From: Serilophus lunatus
Lineage: Eukaryota; Chordata; Aves; Passeriformes; Eurylaimidae
Direction of reading: 5' to 3'
Assembly: GCA_013399895.1 (NCBI GenBank)
Contig: VXBA01003383.1
Span: 380,424-444,423 of the forward strand
Length of the DNA stretch: 64,000 nt
In this document: positions 11,695-25,900 of the stretch, piece by piece
How the letters are laid out: the number at the start of each line of letters is the position of its first letter
Position numbering within the stretch: position 1 is the stretch's first letter
The notes under the pieces: generated by a model
Seen by the model: only the letters and a program-made list of their open reading frames with translations
The model's database searches: none
What the model was told of the DNA's origin: nothing
Translations under genes and position numbers: made by a program

Positions 11695-14600
11695 GATGTA
11701 ATTAGGATTCAGCGTGTTCCACTCTCCCACAGCACATGTAGCTCCATCCCTGTGTCCTGTTGGAGCCACTGCTCTCAGAAGCTGTTGCATCCATATAACA
11801 TGACTGGACGGGATCATATGCCCGGTGTATCTAAAGAGTGCTCCAGCAGCAACATTGAGCTACTGAGTTTGTGACTGCTCACGACATGAAGTGTGATCAG
11901 CACTAGTCTGTTCCTCCTCCGTGTATCTGTCATGGCCATTTGATAATGAATTGCAATGGACTAAAATAATGGATCATTAATCTTTTGCTTTCTTGCAGCA
12001 TCACAGGAATGGTGCTGGGCTCTAACCGGTCTGGCTGTTTTGCTGGGAGCAGAGGCTGGTGGCAGAGGAGATGCTTTCTCTGGGTGGATATCTTGCCTAG
12101 TCCATCACTGCAGTTAGCCTCCAGTTCCAGTATTACTTATGAATGAGCTAACAAAACAGTAGAATCAGTAGACTGCAAATTAAAATAAACAGAAACATAT
12201 AGCTCCTAAACTTGCCTGGATGTTTTTTTGCTGCCACCTCATTTGCCAAGAGACTACAAGAGCTGATCCATACCTAAAAATGTACTGCTGCTCTCTAATC
12301 CAGTCTTTTTTTTTTTTTCTCTCCCCCTTTCTGGATACCCTGTTTTGCCTTCTGCAAGCATACAGCAAAGCTGCAAACTAGAATGGTTTGTTGTGTTCTT
12401 GAAGTGTGAAGATCAAGTTGAGTTTATTGTAGGCAGAGTGGGTATGGCCTATCCTAAAAAATGACAGATTTGGTCACAGTCTGCCTTCAAAATTACTGCT
12501 TCACTGCTAGATATAATTTAACCAGTTCCTGGAATGTTTTGGCATGAACCTGTTGTTGATAAGCTCTGCTCTGTCTAGACCCCCATGACAATTTCATTTC
12601 ACTAAACCCATCCTTTTCCACAGAGAAGCTAACAGACAGCTTCCATCCAGCTCACAGTCTTTTCCCTAGAGAGAAGCTGAAATGATGTGGCTGGTCATGC
12701 ATGAAACCCAGCCCACTCAACTAAGTGCCACCTCTTTTCCTACCACAGGCTAATGCAAACAACCAGCACCTGATGCTGATGATGTGTGGGGAGATATCTA
12801 GCAGCCAGTGCTTCTGCTCGTGCTGTCACAGTGGCCACACTGCCTGGCTCAGCCTTTGGAAGGGCTGGAGATAGGCATTGATGTGTGGGGGCAGTAGAGA
12901 TATGCCCCAAAATAGAGATGCCTCTTAAATCCTAACTTGGCATTTTGTGCTGTTGCAGCTGCAAGAGGTTTTCATGCCTCAGTCAGTTGTGGAACTAACA
13001 CGCAAAGCCAGGTTTTGCAAGAGAAAAGTGAAAATCAACATCAGAAGCTGATGTTGGGGATGTTGCCGGGCATAGTTTAGCAAATGGGTGATGTACTGTG
13101 AAGCTCACCTGAAAAGATCTGTCTCTAAGGTAAGGCTGCAACACCTGCCCAATGCTGAGTGACAGGAATGGATGATTGCAGTGACCTTAGCTTGATGCAG
13201 ATAAAGAGGGGTTGGAGTTTTCAGAGAATGACGCAATTCTCATACTGCTTATGATGTTTTTGCAAGGCTAAGGGCAAATAATATTGAAATGAGCTGGCAG
13301 GTTTATGATTGGGTTTTATGAGCTTTTATGATGTTTATAATCTGACGTTGAACTTGCAGTTTAAGAGGTGAAAGGTTTAAAGGAACACAGTAGCAAAGGT
13401 ATACGGATGAATTTCATCTGAGTGTAATTTTAGCATGCATCCTGGATGCTTCCCTGGTGTGGCAGGTTTGCTCTAGTATGGATGATGTAGTTCATTCACA
13501 GTGTAGGTGTCACTGAGTAAAACTGACTCAATCCGTGTCATGTGTTCCACAGAGGGGAGAATTGAACAGAAAATGTGATTTTTTTGCCTTGTCTAAGGAA
13601 GGACATGGACTAGAGGTAGCTGCCTTGTGTGGTGTAGCTGCCTAGGCCCCAGAATGCAGCCTTTGTTTTCATTTAAATTCCAGCTCCAGAAATACTGTAT
13701 GTTTCCCATGTCTGCTTGTTTTCATGGTTGTTTTTCTGTACCAGTAAAAATCTAAGGTCCCCTGCAATCTTTAATTTAGAATTCTTAAATTGTGACCTTT
13801 TCCTGTGGTACTATTGGAGAAAAAGAATACCTTTTTTTTCTGCTATCTTGTGATTCTGTATCCTTTTCTTTTAATGGATATATGCTTCAGAGGTCTTGCC
13901 TGCAGATGTTTGCATGCGTACAGCACAAGCCTGCTCTTACTTAACTATCCATTTCTGTTTTCCTGTTATCTCACATTGCTCTGCGGGGCTCAGTGAGCAG
14001 CAGGTTTGCTGCTGGCTAGCTTTTTGAGGTTTCTGCTATGCACAGTACTGTACTTGTCTCCTGGTTCTTTGATTTGTAATGTTTTGCCTTTGATTGCTGC
14101 AGAAGGTATAAACAAGCCTGTCAAAAGCCTTGTTTAGCACGCAGATTCTGTGGGGGTGGCTGGCAGCCTCAGACCCTAAAATAGATCTAGCAATGAGCCG
14201 AACGGCTTAAAACCTGGGAATTTAATCTGATCTTTCTTGTTGCCTTAAATATTGGGAATGAATGAGGATTTCTCTCACAGAACAGAAGGTGAACATGTTG
14301 GTGTGTGACAGTAATAGAAGAAGGGTCCAGACCTGCTGTCGTTGAGATGCTTTTCTGCAGTCAGAGGCTGGGCTTGGCCACTGGGTAGTGACTTGTCTTC
14401 TGTAAGTCACCATTCCTGGAGAGAGAAGTGCCGTATCCTCTGCTTATACCGCACCCCATGAGGGCAGTTGTTCTGAAGTGCTTCCCTGGACCCTGTTGGG
14501 GGATAGTCACTGTAGGAAACCCTAAAGCAGTCCCTCGTGGTTTTAGCATCTGTTTTCTTGCTGGCTTTGCAAAGGAAGAAAGAAGGAGCTGCAAAATCAT

Positions 14601-17600
14601 GCAGGGGTTCCTTTTTTCCCCTCCTCTTTTTCATGTAGCACCATACAGTTAGTAATATCATAGCTGGGGTTTTCAGTTGTGGTGGTGTGAAGGTAACAAT
14701 GATTTGGCTTCAGCGTGCTGCAACAGCTGCAGAATTCATTGGAGCTTAGAAGCCTGTGAGTTATAGCTGTGATGCCATTTACAGCTTTTATGGAAGAGCT
14801 CTTAAATTTGTGAAATGTGTTACTTTTTGAAGTGCATTATATTTGTAATTTGAATTCTCTAAAATCCTGTCTGAGGAGGGGAAGAAGCTTTGAAAATCCC
14901 CCTCTACCTGCTAAAAAACATGGGGAGCTCTTACAGGCGAGAAAGCAACTCTCTTAAATTGAGTGATAGAACACATAGATGGCTTTGTAAGTGCTAAAAT
15001 GTCAATTAGTGCACTTAAAAGCTTGATGGTTGTCTTTGATGTGCTTCTAATATCTTCAGTAAAGTTTGAATGTTGCCATTGATCAAGGAGCGGTGGAGGG
15101 ATGAGGGAATTGAACGCCAGCCCAGGCAGGTCTCGTGAACCAGGAGGGCATGTTCTCTGCAGAGCTGTGCCCGTATGTGTGTACCTCACACACCACCCTG
15201 CCCCAGTGCTGAGCTACCTGGCACCAACCCGGCACTGACTGCTGAGAACTCCGCAATGGCAAAGGAAAAAGTCATTGTGCCATCATTTTGAAAGTTCTCA
15301 CACAGACTTGTTTCTTTAAAAAGAAAAGTAGGAAAAGATTACGAGAAGTTCAGAGCTTGATTATGTTTTTTCCTTACTGGTTTGACACAGAACTGGTTGT
15401 TGTGAAACACCTGCGTGTTAAAAATTATCCAGTGTCATTAGGAAAGCCTGCTATCTCCATAAGGAAGAACTTTTTTTTTTTTTTTAACCCTCTTTCCCCA
15501 CAAAACCTCCCAGCTCAGCTGCCTGTCAATTTAGCTGCTCAGGAGAGATGTGGTGTCTTCACAAATCAGGCCAGATCTTAAGAGTTGCCAGTGGCCATTA
15601 GCTCTTCTCCTCCCTAGTGCTTTAAGTTGTAGTGAGAACTGAATCTTGTGTGTGGCAGAGCAGCACTTCAGGCTAAATTGGTCTGAAATTCTTGACTTGG
15701 GTACCCCAAGAGATCTGGTGCAACTTCAGTACCAGGTTATGGTCTTTATGCTCCTCTAGCAATGGTTACTTGGAACAATGTTTTGCAGGCCTTCTGGGAA
15801 GTTACTTGGATGCATTCATCTGATTTGTTACTGAGTGATTGCCTCACAGAGCAAATGTGGGTTTATTATTTGCTTCCCAGCGCAACTGCAAAAATGTCAT
15901 TTGTTTGCTGGATAATTTTGGAAGTGAAATGTATTTAGTATAGAAGAGTGAGCTTGATAAAGCTTTAGAGCATAGGTTTTCATTGCCTAAATAGCTTATC
16001 TTTGTGCAGAAAATTTACTGATATAACCAAACTGACCTGAAAATACATTTAGAGTAGCTTTAGGTGTCGGCTTTAATTGGCTTACAAGCAAAGTCTACAG
16101 GTTTAGTTTACGTCTCCCAGCGTCGATGGATACTTCCTTCCAGCTTTAAAGGGTATTCTGCCAGTCAGGAATGTAAACAAGGACATAAAGACTCTGATGG
16201 AAACCTCTCTTTTTGGATAGTACATCAAGCAAAATGAACATGTCATGCTTTTAACACAGTATCAGTGTGTCTATCCCAGGAGCCTGTGTCAATACAACTG
16301 ATTGAGTTCCCCATCTGGCTCAGTAAAATTGATTCAGGTCTCAGTGTCCCGAGGTTTCCCAGCAATAGGTTCTGCACGTTTGGCTGTCATTACCCCTCCT
16401 TGGGTTTAAAGATTGTCCGGATTCGAGGGGGCTTTTTCTATTGTTCTTCAAATATTTTTTTAAACCTGATAATTATCTGAATGAGGGACATCCCATTGAC
16501 TGATGTGAAGGAGGACGAAACCAAGATAAAAATTTCCAAGCTAAGGCAGGAGACTCCTTGCATCACTCAGACCTGCTTTGAGTCACATTTACTCTGTGGG
16601 TAGAGTTTGCTGTGCCCTGGCAATGCCACCCTCCTCACTGCTGGTCATGGTCCTCCTGAAGGGCTTTGGTGGTGGAGCTAGTGGTGTAAGCATGAGCTAC
16701 TGCAGTGCCATCAAAGTGAGTCAGGTGAGCCAAAAGCTCACCTTTGGTTGCTTTAGACCAGCAAAACCCGTTTGTACTGGGAAGGTTTAAATGAGGGTGA
16801 GTTTAGGTTCTCTGCTTGGTCCAGAGCCATCCAGCAGGGATATGGTGACCTTCCCAGAGGTGCAAGGGGACCTCCATCCCCAACCTTGGGCCTGGGAAGG
16901 TGTGACGTTCCTGATGGGCACAGCTATATGGAATCATGTAGCTAAGCCATGTAGGCTTTGGGCTAGTAGTGTGTTTATTTTGCTGAAGGAGCAGTGCAAG
17001 CTTTATATTGTCAGATGCATATTTTTGCTGCTATACTATGATACTCCTAGGAAGGAGATAGATGAGCAGATCTTTTCCCATTATAGGCAAAGCTTCAGCA
17101 TCTGTGCAGAAGTCCTACCAAAGAAATGATGTAAAAACTGACCTCCCGATGTACTTGTGAGGATAGATGATAAACACATGAATAGATCTCCAGTTTCTCT
17201 AAAATGTGGATACCACCAACTGACCTTTCAGGCACTGTAAGATGCCAAAACATTAGATCTCTTTAAATTCCCACAGAAATACTGAAGGTAAACTTATAAC
17301 ACGCCAGTTTTCTCTTTTTCTCTTCCCTACCACCTTGATGCTCTTTTGGAATGCAGAAGTGGTTAGTATTTCTCAAGCTGAGGATCAGGCTTCCTGTTTG
17401 AAGGTGGAAAAAGATCTTAATATAATTAGTAATGTGCAGAAGGATTGAATTAGCCATACACATCTGTAGGTCTTATTAGCAGACATTTAAACTGCGGAAA
17501 AAGCTTTTTATTGGACTATGTTCGTATGGCTGCATTCTGGAGCTTGAACACCTTATAAAAATATGAACTGAATCAAAATGAAATTAATTAGAATATATTT

Positions 17601-19336
17601 GAATTTAATTATCTTGAACTGCTGAATACTCTTTGTGCATACTGGGTTTTATGTGTCTATCTGAAGTGTACTTGGTGGAGAGTTTTAATTAGAATTGGAG
17701 ACAGAGTAAGAGTATTTGGAATGTGAAATGTATAAATGGCAGTGATTTTCAGCTAGAGGTGTAGAGGGTTTTTTGGAGCTTGTTACAATTTCTCGCTTCT
17801 CTTTTTTCCCCTCTTCTTAATAAGCTACTTTTATGTTCAAATTAATGCCAGATCCTGAGAAAGAAAAAACCCTGTTGCGGCTCTCAGTCTTCGGCAGCAT
17901 GATCAGAGTTGTCAGATCTGCAGCTGCAGGAGATTTTTTTTACCTTTGTGTATTTAATGGCTCATACTACTCTGTTCTTTGAAGGTACCATTTAAATGTA
18001 GAAGTGCAGGGCTGTGGATGGCACAGGACATGTGGCTGCCTTGACTACTGTCTCAGATGTTGGACATGCCAAGACTCAAAGAGCTGATTTGGCAGCTGCC
18101 CAGCAGATTTTTATAAAAGCTCAGTTGGTGGCCAGAAACTCGGACTGTCAGAGTTGTTTATGCAATAAATTGTTTTTCAGCAGAAGTTTCTAATCCAATT
18201 TCAGCTATAGTTTTTAGTACTCTGTAATCAAAAATAAATATACATTATTTCATGGTTTTTCAGAGAAGCGAAGACATGCAGTGTAAGTATCCCCCATCAG
18301 GTGGTCTGTTTGTTTTCCTTTTAAGAAAGGTTTAGACCTGTTCACCTACGCAGGAAATGATGCTTAGGTTATTTTGGTTTCTGCTTGGGAGGTATGTATT
18401 TGTATACAGCACATCCTTTCAAAGATAATTCGGTGTGCATTTTTGGAGATGTTCCCTTGTTTTGAAGAGAGCACCAGGTAAGGATCCTACTTATCAAGTC
18501 AGAGCTTTTGCTCAGGCATAAATTGACTACAGGTCAGAAAATTGTACCTTGTCAAGTTGTGACCTACACAAGTTGTTGCAGTCTCTGTCCCTGTAATAGA
18601 TACACTTCTGCCCCCTTATATTTCCCTTTCACTCCTCTGAAGTAAATAATTTTGGGAAAAGTGGGTATGGCTCATCTAAATGCAGTGAGATATCTGGAGT
18701 TTACAATAGTTACCAGCCAGCAGCGTGGTTTCCGTTTCCTGAGTACCATCTGTGATGCCCTCCCTTCCTTACGGCGACTGTCGCGGTTTGGTGCCCAGAT
18801 GGGCTTGTGCCCCTCCAAGTGTGAGTTGCTGCTCAAAGGGACAGTCCTGCATTTCTCTGTGCCCCAACAGTAGTTGCCATCTGGTTACATGGTTAGTAAC
18901 AAGGGAGCCGATCTGGATGAAAACAATAATTTTTCTTGTCTTGAGGTGAGATTTTGATCAAGCTGGTCAAATAGCTGCATAAGGGCTAGTGCTGGCGTTG
19001 GGGTTGGAGTGGGTGCATCCCATGTGGCGGCAGGTGAATTCAGCTGGTTATAACAACCACTCCCCTAGTCAGAATAGTCATCTTACACTTTTACACCTCT
19101 TTTTTCCAGCACTCTGACTCCCTCAGCTTCTCCGTGCTGCCAGCTCTTGTCAGAGCCCCAAAAGTCAGACTCTCTGGTTGCAAGATGGTTGATTAGATTC
19201 CTGGTCTGGCCTAAGGAGGTTGTAGCTGTGGAGCCATTGATAACACTGAGAAATGGTTTAAGTTGAAATCCTGCTGCAAGCTTATAAATTAAGAAACGTT
19301 AGACCTGTTTGTACTCTGAATTTGTTAGGGCTTAGC

Positions 19337-19356
19337 GTTTTGTTTTGTTTTGTTTT
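19337..19356. repeat. (TTTTG)n short repeat
   Basis: GTTTTGTTTTGTTTTGTTTT, three to four pentanucleotide units. Confidence 0.9.
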
Positions 19357-21959
19357 AATCTTGGTGGACCAACATGGGAAACAGTTGACATCTTGTAAGC
19401 TTTCACTAGTTTCATATTGAGTAGTAGTTTTCAAGAGGTGCAGGAACATCACCAAGGCCTCTAAATTTATGTAAAAGAAACAACTACTTTTAAATATTTC
19501 ATTATTAAGCCTAAGATAAATTTAGGAACTATTTTTTTATGCCTCAGTTCTGGAGAACCAGTATGAAGATACTAGCAATATATATTTGAAGGATTTTGAC
19601 TTTTAACTCTTCTACCCTAATGTATTTTTGCAAGAGCAGGTTGAAGCTCACTGGGCTCAATAGTGCCCAAGGCCTTTAGTGACCCAAAAACCAGAGCATT
19701 TCTCTCCCATGCTGCTCTTCAAAATACATCTGAAAGGAGGAAATGCAATCCCTGGTGCAGCAGGAGGTGGTGAAAGAGTGCAAACCAACGAGAGGTTGCA
19801 CGGGATGAAAGCTGTGGGAGAAGTGCTAAAGCAGGAAGAAGAGAGATTTTTATTTTCCTCTAGTGTTTCTTTGCTTTGTTAGCATTGGTCCTGCTAGGCA
19901 GGAGGTTTAACGTAACATGACTTCTTTGGGGAAGTTTTCTGGAAGTACAAGGGGAAAAAGTCACTATGATTACCAGATACACTTAAAATGCTAAACCAGA
20001 GCCATTAATAAAGGAAATTTCCCCTTTCTTCATGTTAGTTAGCACATTTTTAAAACATGACCTATTTTCCTAAACTAGACAGAACAGATTACATTTTCCA
20101 GAAGGCATGAGTCACTGTACTATAAAGTCTCCAAGCTGTATCAATCTTCATCAATTTAAGCCATTCATGAGGTTTTATTTTTTCTCACTGAATATAAGCA
20201 GTTTGTTTTAAATGAGAAACTGCTACATCCTCTCTGGATAGTTAAACTTGATTAAAAGGTTAAATACTAAATAAGTGTGAACTTTATTCTGAGAGGAGAA
20301 GGGAGAAGAGGGACCTTGATAGTAAGCGAAAGACTACAAGAATATTACTGTGGGTGTATATATGGTTATTACTAGTTTGCACCATGCTCTGCTTGGCTGT
20401 TAAAGTCCAAGCAACATGGTAGCTGACAGAAGGAGCCAAAAATCTTTATTTATGGAGCTTCAGTTGAATATATTAGAGTTCCAAATCATTACCCTGGAAG
20501 TTCAAACTTTTGCTGGGAGTTTCTGCTGGGAAAAGCTTCTGCTGTCTGGTCGTGGAACAGCCCATTTCCTCCTGCAATTTACACAGAGATGGAGTTTACA
20601 CCAAGGGGTTTCCCTCTGCGAGTACACTGTGCCTTTAGGGTGATGAGAGGGTTGATGATACCTAGTGATACAGTGGAGATCTCTGCTAATGCAGCAGGGG
20701 AAGTACATGTGTTGGTACAGCAGTAAGACTGTGCACTTTCTCATGAGGTTTGTGCTGTGCTGTACGTGTACCAAGAAAGTGGGCTGTGTAAATGAGTAAG
20801 CGTGCTAATTGCAGTTCGCGGTGCTAACTCCTCACCCAAGGCTTCATGGAAGGATCACTTTCAGCCTCGGAAGGTGTATCTAGGCTTTCCACCAATTTCT
20901 CTTAGGTCTGACATCTAGAGAAAAACAGGTTTCCCGTTGATAATATACAGCCAAAAGGCACAAATCTGTTGCAGGTCTTGAATCGAGTAAACAAACATTT
21001 CCATCTTGGTCCTTCAGCTGAAAAATAATTTATACGATCTCTGAAAATGTGTTGTCTGTTTTTCATGCAAAAGAGAGATTTTTTTGTCATGTTTCTAACT
21101 GAATGGAGTAAAAACCACTCTTTGAAATGGTTCTTTTTTGAAAATATCCTTGAGGAAAGAGTAGAAATTTGTGGTTTATTTTTCCCATTGCTTCAAAATG
21201 ACCTTCTTGCATCTGCGGGAAAGACTCTCTGGGGGCTGTTGAACCATGAAAGCATATTCATTTGGGGCATTGGGTGCCACAGTGATTTTAACCGAGTGTT
21301 GGCTGCAGTGCTGGAAAAAGAAAAAAGAGGGAGTTTGTGTTTTGTTGCTTTGCTTTTTGCAACCTGACGCGAAGAATGGGGTCAGGAGATGCGTGCTTGG
21401 GAAAGACCCAAAGAAGGAGCTGGAAACACGCCAGCCATGCTGAGTCATAATGCACGTGCTTATAAGTATCTTTGTACCTTTCAAAGTCCTGATTTTTCAA
21501 ATAAAACCATCTCTGCTGTTAAAAGTATTTGCATAAAAGTAAAGCAAATAGCATGGAGTGCCTCATGCATCATTCTCCCTTGTTCCAGCTTTGTTTTACC
21601 CTGTGAACTATGATTCCTGTTTGCTTAAGGCAAGGCCAGGGCCAGGCTGAAGAATGCTGTATCTGCAGTGAATGGAGAAGCTCGAGTCATGCTTCTGCTG
21701 CTGCTCCTGGAGCGCAGCAACTCCCACGACTTCAGGCTGACATTTCACCTGCCCAGAAGATGGTGTGAAGCTGGCCCTTTGCTTCTGCTCACTTTGCTTT
21801 TTTTTTTTTAATTAGGATTTGAGTATAACCTTCGAAGTAGGAAGGCTGTGTGCAGGCCTCATGTGCAAACTAGGTGGCTGGACTGTAGTGAACCAGCTGT
21901 AGGTGAATGGTGAAAGGTATAGGTGATGCACATTTTAATTGCATTCCATAGATACATTA

Positions 21960-21978
21960 TGTATTGATATGTATTTTT

Positions 21979-22013
<35 letters not shown>

Positions 22014-22200
22014 CTATTTATAAAAAAATTAGTTGCGTATTACTGTGTTACAGTTGGTGTACAAACGTATTACTACATATGTATTTTATATTTCATGTAT
22101 TATATACATTTAATATGCATATACCAAAACACACGCATACATGTCTGTGTATGTATATGTGTACATAGAGATGTGTATATATATATATATATATCTTTAT
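21960..22200. repeat. Compound TA/TG simple-repeat block
   Basis: A (TA)n run at 21979-21992 passes directly into a TG run to about 22013. Interrupted ATGTAT-like and ACACAC-like units follow, and a second (TA)n run occupies about 22176-22194. It forms one AT-rich, easily unwound, replication-slippage-prone block. Confidence 0.92.
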
Positions 22201-22944
22201 TCCCTAATTAACAGTATTTCACAGTAGCCTGTTGCACTTTTCTGCAAACATCACTTCCAGAACTGTAGAACTAAAAGCAAGATGCCAACCATATAGTGTG
22301 AAAGGAAGCTGTTCTCCAATCTGAGTAGGAATGTACTGTGTAGGTAAACTGAGGTTGTACTCTTCTTCTCTGTCCCCTTGGGCTGAACTTGCCAAACCGT
22401 TGCTTGGCTGTCCTGGTAGATGAAGTTCAGATATAAATGTATGATGTGTGATTTCCCGAAACTGCATAACAGAGACATTGGAATAATTTCTTTTTTTTTT
22501 TTAGCAACTTAAAAGAAAATGATGCAGTTGTGTTTCCTGATTCTGCCCCAGAGTTTCCCTGGTTGTTTGCATCCATTGCTTTTATACTGAGTTTATAAAA
22601 TAATCCTATTGTCAGATTAGGAGGCAGAAATCATCTCGGCTGACCTGCACAGTGAAGGTTATGGGCTTGCAGTGATGAACCTACAGTTTAAGATGTCATT
22701 CAGTCTTTTTCTGGTTTTGAGTCAATAACGGACAATCCATTAGTTCCCCATAAGTCGTTTCAATGGCTAATTACTTGCACAGTTGCAGAAATTGTTCTTT
22801 AATTCTGTCTTACATTTTTCTGAATCGAGTTCCAGCTGTTGGACAATATTACACCCTTCCCTGCCAGCCTCAAGAGCCATTAACAAATATCTACTCCCTG
22901 CGGAAATATGTAAAGGCATCAATTGAGACAGTCCCCTTGAGGTT

Positions 22945-22967
22945 GGGTTTTTGGGGGGGTAGGGTGG
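22945..22967 (+). other. Canonical G-quadruplex motif
   Basis: GGG, five T, seven G, TA, GGG, T, GG. The seven-G run can be split to supply two runs of three, so the stretch satisfies the four-run G3 N1-7 rule on the plus strand, which is also the strand of the JARID2 nascent RNA. Confidence 0.6.
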
Positions 22968-25900
22968 TGTTGAGAAGTTACTTAGATTAAATTCCTCAAG
23001 GCTTTCACTTGACCATATTTGTAAATGGTTCTGGGCGTGTGTGTGTTTTTTGTTAAAGTGAGATAACTCTTCCACTTGTTAGCGGTGTGAGCGCAGAGCA
23101 GGCACACGACTGCTCTCCCTCCACTGGGGTGATGAGGCAGAGGCGATCTGACCCATGTAATTATGGTTAAATGTGTCGGGAGCTGGAGCTGCAGTCGGCG
23201 GAGCAGCAGCTCAGCTGGGCTCCGAGTCAGCGAGTCAGCTGCTCTCTGGCTTGCGGCTGTTTTTGTGCCGTAGGCTCCAGGGAAGATGTGTTTGATGATT
23301 GTGAAACCTTTTTATTGTTCCTGCATATGGAGCTGCATGAATGCAGGTGTTGGCAGCGGCTTAGCTGCTTATTTTGCTGACCTTGGATAACACACGGTGT
23401 TGGGGAACTTGAGGACTTTTTTTTCAAGCCAAGTAGAGGGTTTAGGGAAAGCCCACAGCAGAGCAGTGTAGGCAGGGCAGTGGCTGCAGCCTAAACACAA
23501 CTGGGCTGATGGGAACTCTGGCGTGGATAGACTCTCAGATGTGCATTTCTGTTGGCAGCACTGCTGTTCCAGAGGGCGGATGAAGCCAATATGGTTCATC
23601 TCAAGTTTTTACAGCTCCAGGAATTGAGTGTAATATGAAATGTTACTGCATTCCTTCAGAAGTTGCTGAGAGAGATCTTTGTTCTTGCCTTCTGGGACCC
23701 ATCCCTTCACTGGTGCCACTAATGCCCATGCAGCCCCCAGGCTGGTGAAAGACGGGAGCATCTCCTGCAGTGATGCTGGAGCCTCCAGCTGGCACCAGGA
23801 AGGCATCTTGGCTGCCTTGTCCCTCAGAAAATTGGGTGCCAGGTTGCACAGCATCCTTTTGTGTGTTGAGAACATTTTCTGGGGAGAGAGAGATGACTTG
23901 AGGCTGTTCACAGGAATACTCGGGGAGGGTAGCCTAGACCAGAGGCCCCTGGTGTGTGATGATGAGCTCCTTCCCTCCAGCAGGTGGGACTGTAGCCAGC
24001 ACACGCCGGGGGGCACAGGTTGTACCTGCCAGCAGTTGCACATGCCAGCTTAGAGGTCAGTCCTGTCAGGGTTTCACCCTATCACTTCTGAAGCAGTGAA
24101 CGACACCATGTGCTCCTTGCAGTGAGCTGTCTTGGCAAAGTGGATTTAAGTGGGAATAATTTTTTTCTAATTTATTTTTCTGTGTTTTTATCAGAGTTAA
24201 GTTGGCTAGTGGGAACAGGAGCTTTAGGGTTTCTTTGTGCAGCTTCCAGCTCCATGGGAACTGTGAGGTCTGGTGGAGGAAGGGATTTCTTCTTGACCTC
24301 AGACTGGGGAGGATGTCTGATGGGAGAGATCGGCAAGCAGTGTGTCTGAGTATGCCTGATGTTTACTGGGGCCAGCCATTACACAAAGCTGCTGTATGCC
24401 TGGCTTAAATGATAGAAAAATACGGTGTGGTGGTTTTGTTGCCCCTTGTTAGGATTTCTGTGTAACTCATCTAGGCTTCAAAGTCAGGAACAGTGTGGCT
24501 GGCTGGAGGGCTCTTCATCCTCTTCCTTGCTATCCATTATCCTGGGGATTTGTACAAATGCCAGTGAAGAGGGCGAGCAGTGTCTGTGAGCTTGTGTCCA
24601 TGACATGGATGGGTGCTGAAGGTGCTTATGACAGTTTCTCAACTTAGTATGACTCCCTTAAGGATTTATTAAGTAATTTTTGTGAAAACAGAAATGTGTG
24701 ATGTCCCAATGGGCCCTTGTTGGTGAGAATGTAAATGGGGACATCTTTGGGCTAGCTTTGTTAAAATTCAGCAGGCTGCAGCTCTCTCATGTATAGTGTC
24801 ACTTCTGCTTAGGGCTGAAGTTGTGTTGGCAGCAAAATGGTACGCTAGTGTTGTTGGTGTAAACCTCTGTTGACAAAATAACTGAATGTACTAGTCCTTT
24901 TAAAATGCTTGCCTGGAGGTTTTTTTTTCTTTTTTTTTCAGTTGCTGTGGGTTTTGGGTTACAAAGTTTGCTTTCTTGGCCCAGAGCTGCCTATGCTCTG
25001 AAGCTCCTTGGGCATGGCTCAGCCTTCTTTAAAGTGTAGTAGCTTGTCCCTTGTGTGAAATGCACATCCTGCTGCCAAAGTGCTGGCTGTTTTCACTGAA
25101 CTCATTGTGTTGCTTTTTTTTGTTTGTCTTTTAACCCCTGCCAATTAATTTGTCATAGAATTTTATTTTTTGAGGGGGAGGTGGGGCTGTGGGAGTTGGA
25201 AATGTTTTTGATCACAATTCAGCTGAATGCCATTATGTCACTACAGGAGCAAAGAAAAAGCTATCACTGGTCTCCTTAAACTGTGCTTGGGTTTTTTTGA
25301 AGTTAGTGGTGTCCATCATTTCTTTGACGCATGAGATGGTCTAAGCTCTCCTGCCTCCTGGTGGAGATCGCCGATGGGACTTCAGGCATTTCCAGTGTGG
25401 TTACACTTACACTTACCACTTAAGGACTGCCTAGAAATCTTAGTCTTTTGTGTGGTAGTGATGTAGCCCTTGAGTTCAAGGGCAAGAATACTCAAAGAGT
25501 GCTTTCCAAAGACCCCGACAGAATTATAGGACTATGATAATATGATGAATTGCTTATCTCACGTCTTTGTATCAATTTGCTGACCTAATTTATTTGAATG
25601 CTAAAGGCCTTAGGGAAATGCTTTTCCAGGGAATTAATCTTTTACCTAAAGTAAATATGACAAACTCTGGTATTCCTTTTGACAATATAGCATTTGTCTC
25701 CTAAAAATAAAGTAGAAAACATATGCCCCATGAGCCAAATTCCACTCGGCTTTACACTCAGATAAATTCAGAATAACTTAATTGTTACCAATGTACAACT
25801 TCATTGTAACACTGCAATAAATGCAAATCATGAAGCCAGAGAGAAAGCTAACTTGAGCCAAGAGGCCCAAACCAAAGTCAAAATGGCAACAAGAGAAGTT

